Source: a virus. Taken from it: a DNA stretch of 64,000 nucleotides. Shown here piece by piece: positions 48,251 through 55,760 of the stretch. Position 1 is the stretch's first letter, and the number at the start of each line of letters is the position of its first letter. The stretch is taken from positions 1 through 64,000 of the IMG/VR virus record IMGVR_UViG_3300036828_001020. The stretch is one strand, 5' to 3'. The notes under the pieces are model-generated. The model had not been told where the DNA came from, did no database searches, and saw only the letters and a program-made list of their open reading frames with translations. The position numbers and the translations under genes were made by a program.

Positions 48251-48418
48251 TCAGATCAGGCTCACGAGCTTGACGATGCCCCAAATGATCAACGCCCACA
48301 AAATCGTCGACGGCAGCAAGGCGCGCTGGATGCCGCGGAATAGGCGCAGATCGTCGTCGTCAGGCTCGCAGGCGTCCTCGGCGCTGACCGCCCAGCGGCG
48401 TGGGGATTTGGCGCCCAC
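48251..48418 (-). CDS. 55-residue membrane protein
   Basis: Found by hand: GTG 48418 to TGA 48251-48253. Acidic start (AVSAEDACEPDDDDL) then RLFRGIQRALLPSTILWALI and IWGIVKLVSLI, one membrane helix. In-frame stop just upstream leaves GTG as the only start. Last gene of the minus operon. Confidence 0.5.
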   Translation of the reverse strand: MGAKSPRRWAVSAEDACEPDDDDLRLFRGIQRALLPSTILWALIIWGIVKLVSLI

Positions 48419-48424
48419 CGGCCG

Positions 48425-48682
48425 CTAACAGTCACGCTCGCGAGCGAAGACCGCGAGCCAGATATCCAAAACAGCGACAAACATCTCGTAATTGTCTGCG
48501 ACCGATCGATCGCCGTTCTGCATGACACGGGCAGCAACCCGGGCAAGTGCGGTAAGAGAGGCGCCGAGCGACACCATGGACAGCGGCTGGCTGGTGATAA
48601 CCGAATAGAGAAGCCCAGTCAGCGCCTCGCTTTCAGCTTCAACCGCCATAGCGAAATGGTCGTCGTCGTCGTCATTTCCCAT
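48425..48682 (-). CDS. Hypothetical protein, 85 residues
   Basis: MGNDDDDDHFAMAVEAESEA and an Ala-rich helical body (MVSLGASLTALARVAARVMQ). An AT-rich gap upstream (48683-48817) may hold its promoter. Not recognised. Confidence 0.55.
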   Translation of the reverse strand: MGNDDDDDHFAMAVEAESEALTGLLYSVITSQPLSMVSLGASLTALARVAARVMQNGDRSVADNYEMFVAVLDIWLAVFARERDC

Positions 48683-48817
48683 GTCGCAGCCCCGGGGAAG
48701 ACAACACCAGCGCAGTCTTCGCGTTTACCCACTCTGTTGCAAGCGAACGTTTGCCAACATTGCAGGCTAATATTTTAAGTTTTAGTTTTTAACGAGTGTA
48801 ATATTTCATGGGGTGGC

Positions 48818-49396
48818 TCATTCCGCCGCCTCGGGGGTTTGTCCGCTTTCTTCACGGACGCGCACACCCAACTCGCGCGCCAATTCGTCCAGGTCGACAT
48901 CGTTCTCAGGCGGCCCAAAGATGCGCCGTGTGCTCTGCTGCCAGCGCTCCTGCCAATGGCGCGCGAAGTCGCCGGCCGCGGTCGCCCAGGCGAGTGCCTC
49001 GGGAGTGCGCTCCCCATTGGGCAGCCGGTCCGGTCCCGCCCAGGCGATCCTGCGCAGCCTCTCGACCTCGTCGGCCTGCGACCACCAGAGCTTGCGCTCC
49101 TCATCGCTCAAGCCGGGCGGCGGCGTCATCGCGGCGCGTTCGGGTTGTTTGGGCTCCGGGTGCGCGCGGCGCCACATCGCTTCGGCCTGGCCAATCAAAT
49201 ACGGATCGAACCAGCGGCCTTCCTGGTCGATCGGCGATACTCGTTTGGCATCGTCCAGCACCACCCGGCGCCAGCCGTAATCGTAGGCGTGATATTGCGA
49301 GCGCTCTGGATGGGTCAGCGCCGACCAGGAATAGCCGCCCGCCTTGAATTTCTGCTGGAGGCTCTCGCGGTGCTCCAGGCTCGGGAAGGTGCTCAT
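48818..49396 (-). CDS. Hypothetical protein, 192 residues
   Basis: ATG 49396 overlaps the preceding stop (ATGA). Trp-rich and charged: HPERSQYHAYDYGWRRVVLD and LWWSQADEVERLRRIAWAGP. Downstream of the winged-helix replication-type gene. Unknown function. Confidence 0.6.
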   Translation of the reverse strand: MSTFPSLEHRESLQQKFKAGGYSWSALTHPERSQYHAYDYGWRRVVLDDAKRVSPIDQEGRWFDPYLIGQAEAMWRRAHPEPKQPERAAMTPPPGLSDEERKLWWSQADEVERLRRIAWAGPDRLPNGERTPEALAWATAAGDFARHWQERWQQSTRRIFGPPENDVDLDELARELGVRVREESGQTPEAAE

Positions 49397-50115
49397 GGCG
49401 CGATCCCGCTCTGGATTTTCCACTCGCGCATGTCGTCCCACCGTTCCGACCGCATCCGGTGGTCGGTCTCGTCGAGCATGCGCTGGGCAGCCGCGGGGTC
49501 GTCCCCGAGCATGGCGGCCCAGTAGGCCGCGAGACCCTCAAAGCGGCGGCGGGCTGTCAGAAAGCGGGCCAGTTTCTGGACCAGCAGATCGCGCCGCTTC
49601 TTGCGCAGCGCTGGGCTGCTGGGCGGCCGCCACCGCCGCGGGGCAGTATTCCGGCTTAGAGGGGCGAAGGGTGTGCCAGGTCGGTGTTCAACCTTGATGC
49701 CAGCAAAGGGCGCATCGCGCCCATCTTCAGGATTCGTGTCCGTTTTTTCCTCTTTTCCCTTCGCGCGCGCGGCGTTAAGGGATTCAGACTTATCAACAGA
49801 TTCTGAATCCTTTTTGGCTATGCCTTTCGTTCCAACGGTGGAGCAGCGCGCGACGCGATAGCCATCGGCGATCTGATACACGTTTGACTTGCTGCCGCCG
49901 CGGCAGTCGATCGTGATCGCGCCGCGAATTCGTAACTTTTTGAGCGCTCGATTGAGGGTCCCGATCGTCATGCGAGCGACCAGCGCGAGTCGGCGCTGAC
50001 CAGGCCAGCAGCGGCCGAATAAATCGGCGAAACGATGCAGTGCGGCGAGCGCTTTGAATTCTGTCGGATCGAGATCGAAAGCCGCGTCGTTAAGCTGGAC
50101 AAACGGGAGCGTCAT
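49393..50115 (-). CDS. Winged-helix protein, replication-initiator-like
   Basis: 240 residues. N-terminal LDPTEFKALAALHRFADLFG, then ALVARMTIGTLNRALKKLRI is the helix-turn-helix used by lambda O / RepA-type phage replication proteins. Low-complexity linker, then a helical C-terminal part (LARFLTARRRFEGLAAYWAA). Encoded close to the candidate origin at 50.7-50.9 kb, which supports a replication role. Confidence 0.6.
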   Translation of the reverse strand: MTLPFVQLNDAAFDLDPTEFKALAALHRFADLFGRCWPGQRRLALVARMTIGTLNRALKKLRIRGAITIDCRGGSKSNVYQIADGYRVARCSTVGTKGIAKKDSESVDKSESLNAARAKGKEEKTDTNPEDGRDAPFAGIKVEHRPGTPFAPLSRNTAPRRWRPPSSPALRKKRRDLLVQKLARFLTARRRFEGLAAYWAAMLGDDPAAAQRMLDETDHRMRSERWDDMREWKIQSGIAP

Positions 50116-50408
50116 GGCCGGCCCCCGCGCTGGAGCTCGCGCCAGGCGGCGGCGACCGCCTTGACGGCCTCGGTGACGGTCGGCGTCGAATATTCACAAT
50201 CGACCGATCGGCCGATCTCGCGCGGGGTCATCCCATAGCCGAGCGCCCAGCAAACGTGCTCGAGTGCGACGTCGGAGGCCTCGGTGGCGGCCATGTCGGA
50301 AAATAATCGGGCGGCATCGGCGCGATTTTTCCGGCACCAATCGAGAAACGAATCAGCAACGACGAAGGGTGGAACAAAGCGGGTAACGCTAAGGTTTTCT
50401 AGGCTCAT
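50112..50408 (-). CDS. Hypothetical protein, 98 residues
   Basis: First gene of the minus operon, coupled by ATGA to the winged-helix gene. SFLDWCRKNRADAARLFSDM and YGMTPREIGRSVDCEYSTPT, the second perhaps a HTH. Unknown. Confidence 0.55.
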   Translation of the reverse strand: MSLENLSVTRFVPPFVVADSFLDWCRKNRADAARLFSDMAATEASDVALEHVCWALGYGMTPREIGRSVDCEYSTPTVTEAVKAVAAAWRELQRGGRP

Positions 50409-50502
50409 CGGGTCCTCTCAGGACCCGCCTGAAAACCGCCGCTGGCAGGGGCTCTCAAATTAAATATTGGTGACGCTGCATTTTTATGTTGCGGCGGCAC
50501 CA

Positions 50503-50613
50503 TATATTTCGGAGAGTCGCGGCTGTAACCGACGACTCACCGTGAGAGCCTCTGGTCAGGAGGGCATCAGACGGGTGGTTGAGAAGGCCCCTCGCCAAAG
50601 GGGCCTTCGGTTT
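50503..50613 (+). ncRNA. Candidate phage small RNA (promoter to terminator, about 100 nt)
   Basis: TATATT (50503-50508) is embedded in a block (GCATTTTTATGTT, then GGCG and CACCATATATT) shared with the strong promoter at 33.6 kb. From about 50515 the sequence runs without an ORF to a terminator hairpin at 50584-50607. The -35 is weak (ATTTTT). Confidence 0.45.
50584..50613 (+). terminator. Intrinsic terminator
   Basis: AAGGCCCCT-CGCCAA-AGGGGCCTT followed by CGGTTT. Nine-bp stem; the T-run is short. Ends the candidate small RNA. Confidence 0.65.
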
Positions 50614-50641
50614 AAGTGGGTTTAATCGATGTGACGTCCTT

Positions 50642-50677
50642 CCGGGACCGGGGCTGTAAAACCGGTCCCGGTTTCAT
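50642..50677 (+). terminator. Second hairpin, perfect 10-bp stem
   Basis: CCGGGACCGG pairs with CCGGTCCCGG around a 10-nt loop, then TTTCATT. A terminator or a structured replication element. Confidence 0.5.
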
Positions 50678-50718
50678 TCTGGCTCGCACTCTTGGCGCCT
50701 GGCGAGTCAGAAATTCAG

Positions 50719-50893
50719 TTTTCCACAGCTCTTTTCGATTGACCGCTCGACGAGGCCTTCGCGCGGCGTTTGTCAAAAAATAATGTTGGTGTGATCCGTT
50801 GCCGGCCATCTCGGCGGAAGGAAATATACTTATCCACAGAAATTCGCGTGCTAAGGCGGCCTTTTCAGCGTTGCTAAGGCGGCCTTTTCAGCG
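50719..50893. other. Candidate replication origin: DnaA boxes and iterons
   Basis: TTATCCACA at 50830-50838 is a perfect DnaA box; TTTTCCACA at 50719-50727 is a close variant. Direct repeats of TGCTAAGGCGGCCTTTTCAG (+CG) lie at 50849-50870 and 50872-50893, 23 bp apart. AT-rich stretches intervene (AAAAAATAATG, GAAATATACT). No gene is seen in 50614-50996. Close to a replication-type winged-helix gene and a nuclease gene. Confidence 0.55.
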
Positions 50894-50996
50894 GCGCCCG
50901 AAAATTTATTGCGCGGGCCCGGTGATTTTCCGAGAATGCGCGCGGGTCGGAGAACCGCGGCACCGCCGCGGCAAAGGTCTCCCGGATCTCTCCGGC

Positions 50997-51497
50997 TTAG
51001 CCTGGCCTCCCCGGCTGCTCATGGTCGCGGGAGGCCTCTTTTTGCGAAGGCGAGCTTAGTGCCACCTGGTGCGGGCGCAGCGGCAGACCCCAGACCCGCA
51101 GCTGGGCCAGCATCTCGTCGACGCTGTGGATAACCCCGATCGCGGCGAACCCGCCCGAGGCGATCAGCAATGGGAACATCTCTTCCTGACCGACGAGGAT
51201 CCGTGGTGAGCCACGCTTGGTGCGGCCGATCCGGGTCTTTGAGAGCTGACCGCCGCGCCGCTTGACCTCGAGCCCCCAGGTGCCGTGGTAGAAAATGAAG
51301 ATGTCGGGAAAGCCGCGCTTGAGCCCGACCTCGGCAAAGCGCGCGAATTGCTGCGGCGACAGCTGGGCCGCCCCGGCCGGGTAGCAGCACCACAACGCGG
51401 GTGGGAAGAGCAGCTTGTCGAGCGCCGAGCCGCAGGCCTTGTGAATGTCGAGCTCGTAGGGCTCGGGTGCTGTCAGCCGGAAGTGGCGACTAGCCAT
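50997..51497 (-). CDS. VRR-NUC domain nuclease
   Basis: 166 residues from ATG 51497. RGFPDIFIF, WGLEVKRRGGQLSKTR and a following Gln/Arg segment give the PD-(D/E)XK residues of VRR-NUC (Asp, Glu, Lys). These are common phage DNA-metabolism nucleases, possibly for Holliday-junction or flap cutting. Overlaps the small gene upstream by eight bases. Confidence 0.8.
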   Translation of the reverse strand: MASRHFRLTAPEPYELDIHKACGSALDKLLFPPALWCCYPAGAAQLSPQQFARFAEVGLKRGFPDIFIFYHGTWGLEVKRRGGQLSKTRIGRTKRGSPRILVGQEEMFPLLIASGGFAAIGVIHSVDEMLAQLRVWGLPLRPHQVALSSPSQKEASRDHEQPGRPG

Positions 51498-51672
51498 CTG
51501 CCGGTTCTTTGCTGGCGGCTGCTGCCTGGGCAGCCTTGGCGCAGATCTCGCAGCCCGGGCCTTCGCAGCACACCGAGAGGATCCCCAGACCAGGGACGCG
51601 GATGTCGTGCATGCGGCCGGCGAAGACCCGCGGCTCTCTGACGCTCGAGCGGCGCGGTGTGGGTTTCGGCAT
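51490..51672 (-). CDS. Small Cys protein, 60 residues
   Basis: MPKPTPRRSSVREPRVFAGR then SVCCEGPGCEICAKAA: four Cys in 11 residues, a likely metal site. Basic N-terminus suggests nucleic-acid contact. Translated ahead of the VRR-NUC gene. Confidence 0.55.
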   Translation of the reverse strand: MPKPTPRRSSVREPRVFAGRMHDIRVPGLGILSVCCEGPGCEICAKAAQAAAASKEPADG

Positions 51673-52088
51673 GGCAGCCCTCGCGGGGGGTCGAGGCTCG
51701 AAATCATTTTTAGGACAAAAGGCGAGCTTGTCAGCCGAAAAAATATTCCCGCCCGCCGCGAGTCGGCACCCACTAAATATTGATTATTTCCAAAAATTGG
51801 CCCGGGAAATTCGCCGGTCTTCGCTACCCTGGCGGGTGTGTTGAAACTGCTGCCGGATTTCCGGCGGATCGGCTCGGGTCACTTTCCACAATTTTTTATT
51901 ATGCGACAAATCCGGCAACCGCCGCGCGAGGTTAAATCAACCGGTGCAATATTGTGCCGGCACCGGGTCACCATCGCGTCACGGCACCTCGTTAATAATT
52001 AATCGGGTTGACGCAGGGGAGATTATGTCAGGAATATTACCCGGGACCGCTTCTCAGGAACGACAACAAAAAAGGGGGCGATCGGGGA
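51673..52088. promoter_or_regulatory. Divergent intergenic region with AT-rich and palindromic elements
   Basis: No gene seen. Contains CTTTCCACA (51882-51890, DnaA-like) next to ATTTTTTATTATG, a palindromic CCGGTGCAATATTGTGCCGG area near 51940, and TTAATAATTAA near 51990, followed by TTGACG. Suits a divergent, regulated promoter for the nuclease and XRE genes. Confidence 0.45.
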
Positions 52089-52766
52089 GTGACCACGACG
52101 CGCAGTGGTGGCGGCACGTTCCGCCGCGTCGAGATGATCCGCGCCGAGCTTGGGATGTCGCCGACCGAGTTTGCCCGGGCGATCGGGCTGTCGCCGCAGC
52201 GCTATGCTCGGATGATGCGCGAGGGCTCGATGCCGCAGCTGATCAAATTGGCGGCGCATGGTTTGGCCGCCCGCCGCCGCTTTGAGCCCGACCAGACATT
52301 TTTGGTGCGGATCATTGGAGGGCTCCCCTCGGTGATGATGCTCCAGCAGCTGCACACGACGACGATCCGCGGCATGCTCTATGCGCTGGTGCCGCTCGTT
52401 CATAGCCTATCGGAAGCGGCCGAGCAGGCCGCCCCGGAAACGGTCGGCCAAACCCGCGACAGCCCCGCCGCCGGCTCGCGGCACAAGCAGATCATCGATC
52501 GTGTCGTCGGTCTGCTGCGCTCCCATCGTTGCGACGGGGGCGAGCAGCGGCCGGCCGAGCTGCTCGACGCGCTGGAGGCCGAGGGCGGCTGGTTTGACCA
52601 GGCTCAGCCGCGGGCTCAGCGGCTGACCTATTTGACCGGGATCTTGTGGCATGAGCAGCGCCGCCCCGATGCCCGGCTGGCCGTGCACCAGCGCGGTCAC
52701 TATAGGTTGGCCAATGGCGAGCTCGCCGGCGACGACGACGATGACGACCTCAGCGAGGAGGACTAA
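52089..52766 (+). CDS. XRE-like helix-turn-helix protein, 225 residues
   Basis: VEMIRAELGMSPTEFARAIG and LSPQRYARMMREGSMP form a HTH near the N-terminus; a helical middle and an acidic Asp tail (DDDDDDLSEED) follow. GTG 52089 chosen after GGGGAG; the frame is open further upstream. Likely a regulator of the right-hand operons. Confidence 0.65.
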   Translation: MTTTRSGGGTFRRVEMIRAELGMSPTEFARAIGLSPQRYARMMREGSMPQLIKLAAHGLAARRRFEPDQTFLVRIIGGLPSVMMLQQLHTTTIRGMLYALVPLVHSLSEAAEQAAPETVGQTRDSPAAGSRHKQIIDRVVGLLRSHRCDGGEQRPAELLDALEAEGGWFDQAQPRAQRLTYLTGILWHEQRRPDARLAVHQRGHYRLANGELAGDDDDDDLSEED

Positions 52767-52972
52767 TGGGCGAGCTGGTCACCGCGGCGCTGGGCCCGTG
52801 GGAACATATCTGGAGTTGCCCCGATTGCGGCAAGCGCGATTGGCATTTTGGCCTTTCTCTGCCTTCCGCTGGTCGCCGAAGCGAGCGAGCGCCTCCCGCA
52901 GGCTTAACCGCAGCGCCAGATCGTCGTCTCGTGTCAGAACCTCAAGAATTCTGGCGATCTGCTCTCGCGTAA
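52766..52972 (+). CDS. Small zinc-ribbon protein, end overlaps the next gene
   Basis: TAATG overlap with the XRE gene. ALGPWEHIWSCPDCGKRDWH is a convincing CPDCG start; later residues are antisense to the minus gene 52779-53006 and look random. The real protein may have been truncated by recombination. Confidence 0.45.
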   Translation: MGELVTAALGPWEHIWSCPDCGKRDWHFGLSLPSAGRRSERAPPAGLTAAPDRRLVSEPQEFWRSALA

Positions 52973-53006
52973 GCTGGATTGAAACGCGCTTTCGTCTGCT
53001 GCTCAT
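52779..53006 (-). CDS. Small ribbon-helix-helix-like protein
   Basis: 75 residues. MSSRRKRVSIQLTREQIARI and LALRLSLREALARFGDQRKA resemble a CopG/RHH DNA-binding protein. Its last 25 residues are antisense to the plus gene above. ATG behind GAGAG. Confidence 0.5.
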   Translation of the reverse strand: MSSRRKRVSIQLTREQIARILEVLTRDDDLALRLSLREALARFGDQRKAEKGQNANRACRNRGNSRYVPTGPAPR

Positions 53007-53192
53007 CTCTCTGCCTCCAGCAAGCGGCGCAGCATTTCCTAGAGTTCGACCTTGGGGGCGTCGGTGACGGAGCCCCGATCTTCGCCATTACGCCGTCGAT
53101 GTAGGCGTTGAACTTCTCAAGTTCAGCCGCAAGCTTTTCGATGTAGCCGACTTTGGCGCCGGCGGGATGATCCAGCGGCCGCCCAAGCGCGA

Positions 53193-53975
53193 TTAAGCGG
53201 CTGGTCGGGGATCTGCGGGCGGCGGCGGTGGTGCGTCGTCGCGCAGATCAAAGATCAGCTTGGTTCGATCACCGGACGCCCGATCAATCAGCCAGGCCAG
53301 CTTCTCCTCCTCGCCGCTCGCGGCACTGTCGGCGCGGTTGGCATTGACGCGCTTCATGCCGACATGCAGCTCATACTGGCGGATCGTGCAGAAGCGGGCA
53401 TAGACGCTGCGGCTCTTGCCGGGCACGCTGGCGTCAGGGAAGGCGACTATTCCATCGATCTTCTTGCCGCCGGCAAAGGTGAACAGCATCAGCTGGCCGT
53501 CGTCATCCTCGAGCTCGACGCCGGTTTCCTCGATGTCGGCATGGGCACAAAGATCACTCAGCGCTGTTTTGTCGGCCTCCGGCCGCAGATGCCATGCGAA
53601 ATCGCTGTCGGCAGCTTCACGCATCCGCCCCAACAGCTCGCGAGCCTGGCGCTGCTCGCCGCCGGACAGCACGTCGATATAGCCTGTCAAATCGTCGAGC
53701 ATTGCGATCCGCGCGGCGGCGCGGGCCGCAGCCCCCTGCTCGTCATGGACCGCCCGCCAAGCGGAGCGCCAGAGCACTGTAAGCAGTTCGTCGGCAGCGT
53801 TAGCGACACCCCAAGTAATCGGATCGCCATGGGCCAGATCAAGAAACGAGGTGAGACCTTCCAGCGAAAAGCCGCCTCGACCGTCCTTGCCTTTGATGTA
53901 TTTCCGAACTTCGGTTTTGACCCGCGGCAATAGGCGGGTGGAATAGCTAGGTAGTCTGCCGCGGCCTCCGCTCAT
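53193..53975 (-). CDS. Hypothetical protein coupled to ParB-like gene 2, 260 residues
   Basis: Start ATG 53975 (MSGGRGRLPSYSTRLLPRVK) inside the 3' end of the ParB-like gene, 29 bp overlap. Helical with TGYIDVLSGGEQRQARELLG and VYARFCTIRQYELHVGMKRV; Pro-rich tail. Probably acts with the ParB-like protein, in the position of a replication or partition partner. Not recognised. Confidence 0.6.
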   Translation of the reverse strand: MSGGRGRLPSYSTRLLPRVKTEVRKYIKGKDGRGGFSLEGLTSFLDLAHGDPITWGVANAADELLTVLWRSAWRAVHDEQGAAARAAARIAMLDDLTGYIDVLSGGEQRQARELLGRMREAADSDFAWHLRPEADKTALSDLCAHADIEETGVELEDDDGQLMLFTFAGGKKIDGIVAFPDASVPGKSRSVYARFCTIRQYELHVGMKRVNANRADSAASGEEEKLAWLIDRASGDRTKLIFDLRDDAPPPPPADPRPAA

Positions 53976-54936
53976 GGTTTTTTCTCCGTGGAAATTTGAT
54001 CGATTTGAGGATGTTGACTGCGTTTTGACCGGTGGCGATGCTCGCTGCCAGTTCTGCGACGCCGCCCTTGAAGTATTTTCGGAAGGCCTCATCGATTTCG
54101 GGATCGCCGAGCCAGTTCGGCACTTCGCAGACCAGCGGGGTATTGGTGATCGCGTCGCCTAGCCGAGCGTAATCGGCGAGCATCTGAAAGACTGTCTGGC
54201 GCTGCTGCTCCTGTTGTTTGTCGCTATCGGCGAGTAAGGTGCGGGCTTCTTCAAAGCTGATCTCGGCGCGATCGACTCGCTCGGCCATTTCAGGAGCCTT
54301 CTGACGCAACAGCGCCATGCCCTCGGTGCGCCACTCTTTTTGCCGCTTGCGCCCCTGCGCGGTTTTGTAGGCGGTATCGAGCGCTTGGCTGTTGGCCATG
54401 ATCTCATCGACCAGCTCCGGCGCGTACTCGATGACCAGCTCGGCTTCGCTGATCCGCTGATGAGGAATGCCACCAGCGCGCGCCAGCCCGGAATGGCTGA
54501 ACGGATTTTGGGGCGGCCCCTTACGGGCCTTCTCTGCCGGATCCGGCAGAGTAAAGGCCGAGGGTGCATCGCGCCGCATCAACGCGAGCGTCATGGCGAT
54601 CTGGCCGGTCGACATATGCCGGCGTGAGATGTTCTCCGAAATCGCCAACCGCACGATCTTGGTCAGGTCCTCGATGCGCTCAAAGCGCGGCTCTATCCCC
54701 GCGAGCTGGCACGCCCTAAATCGGCTGCGTCCGTCGATAATGCCCTCGACCACGTCCTCCTCGCTGATCATCTCGGCCAGCAAGATCGGATGTCGCAGCC
54801 CATTGGCTTTGATGTCCGCGGCCAGATCGGCGAGTTCGGGCTCGGTCATCATCGGGAACAGCGCGGCAATCGGATGCACCGGCAGATCGGCGACCTCTGC
54901 CGGCGGCTCGGCTAACAACGCAGGCTGATCGTTCAT
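53947..54936 (-). CDS. ParB-like partition/regulatory protein 2
   Basis: 329 residues. LPVHPIAALFPMMTEPELAD, LRHPILLAEMISEEDVVEGI, IIDGRSRFRACQLAGIEP and LAISENISRRHMSTGQIAMT are ParB N-terminal boxes 1-3 plus the start of the HTH domain. The catalytic-type GRSRF box replaces GERR. Similar plasmid-type proteins handle replication or partition. Whether it binds the canonical parS at 26.7 kb is unknown. Confidence 0.8.
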   Translation of the reverse strand: MNDQPALLAEPPAEVADLPVHPIAALFPMMTEPELADLAADIKANGLRHPILLAEMISEEDVVEGIIDGRSRFRACQLAGIEPRFERIEDLTKIVRLAISENISRRHMSTGQIAMTLALMRRDAPSAFTLPDPAEKARKGPPQNPFSHSGLARAGGIPHQRISEAELVIEYAPELVDEIMANSQALDTAYKTAQGRKRQKEWRTEGMALLRQKAPEMAERVDRAEISFEEARTLLADSDKQQEQQRQTVFQMLADYARLGDAITNTPLVCEVPNWLGDPEIDEAFRKYFKGGVAELAASIATGQNAVNILKSIKFPRRKNHERRPRQTT

Positions 54937-54942
54937 CGCCGA

Positions 54943-55524
54943 TCACGCCACATGCGGCTGGCCGCCTTTGGGCCGGTTGCGGCTACCTGGCGGGCGGCCG
55001 CGCGGGCGTTTGCTGCCCGGTTCGGGAACCCGGCTCTGGGCCAGCATCTCGGCACCTTGGTGCCAGCCGCTATCCCACACCTGATAGAGCAAGGTGCCGG
55101 GCGACCACGGGTTGCCATCGCGGACGTAGCCATGCAATCCGGCGGTGTGCCCGGCGTCGCTGACCCGGCGTCGCTGGTGCTCGCTGACCGCGGCGGTGTC
55201 GTGCCCGTTGGGCGCACCACCGGCCGGCGCCTCGGCCTCGGTGAAGATCGTGGTCTGAAAGCCGACGGGCTTCCCCAGCCACTCCATGTTGCGGCGAAAT
55301 TCGGCGTCCTCGGCCTCGCGCATGTCGCCCGATTTTTCGGCCTCCTTGCGGGCGCGATCAAAGGGCCCGAGCAGAAACCCCGCCCCCTTGATGCGGGCGC
55401 GCAGATCCTTACGAGCACCAACCGCCTCGGCGACCAGCGCGTCGGCGGCGGCGTAGGCGTCGTAAAATTCGAGATAGGTAGAGCGAGTGACGTTGCCGCC
55501 ACCGGATGAAGTTGGCTCTGGCAT
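54943..55524 (-). CDS. Hypothetical phage protein with RMF-like region and AT-hook tail
   Basis: 193 residues. SGAGHTAG-type segment (SDAGHTAGLHGYVRDGNPW) and SPGTLLYQVWDSGWHQGAEM resemble ribosome-modulation-factor/CrpP-like sequences; the end KRPRGRPPGSRNRPKGG is an AT-hook. Coiled N-terminus. First gene of the ParB-like operon. Nucleic-acid binding likely. Confidence 0.6.
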   Translation of the reverse strand: MPEPTSSGGGNVTRSTYLEFYDAYAAADALVAEAVGARKDLRARIKGAGFLLGPFDRARKEAEKSGDMREAEDAEFRRNMEWLGKPVGFQTTIFTEAEAPAGGAPNGHDTAAVSEHQRRRVSDAGHTAGLHGYVRDGNPWSPGTLLYQVWDSGWHQGAEMLAQSRVPEPGSKRPRGRPPGSRNRPKGGQPHVA

Positions 55525-55673
55525 GAGGTCGGAAAGCTCCCCGGAGTGGCAGGTGGTTCGCTACCGTTACCCAAGACTAGAACCGCGCCGGGTCGGGCGA
55601 CAAGCTGAATTTATCCCCAGCTTTGCCAACAGGGACTTATCAGCGGCAGGCGACGGCAAGCAGGCCGCTGATC

Positions 55674-55688
55674 GAATATTTAATATTC
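55674..55688. promoter_or_regulatory. 15-bp AT-rich palindrome
   Basis: GAATATTTAATATTC, perfect around a central T, between the divergent operons at 55.5 and 55.76 kb. Likely a protein-binding site. Confidence 0.45.
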
Positions 55689-55725
55689 TAATGGGTGACG
55701 GAATAAATATTATTTGCCCGCCGGC

Positions 55726-55760
55726 TTGCCCGGGGAATCCGGCTTTGCTAAGGTAACCTT
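55726..55760 (+). promoter_or_regulatory. Shared phage promoter/operator, copy 3
   Basis: TTGCCC (55726-55731), 17 nt, TAAGGT (55749-55754), palindrome AAGGTAACCTT (55750-55760). The upstream GACGGAATAAATATTATTT block matches copy 1. Read in reverse, it also matches the downstream half of copy 1. The ATG of the next gene follows at once. Confidence 0.75.
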
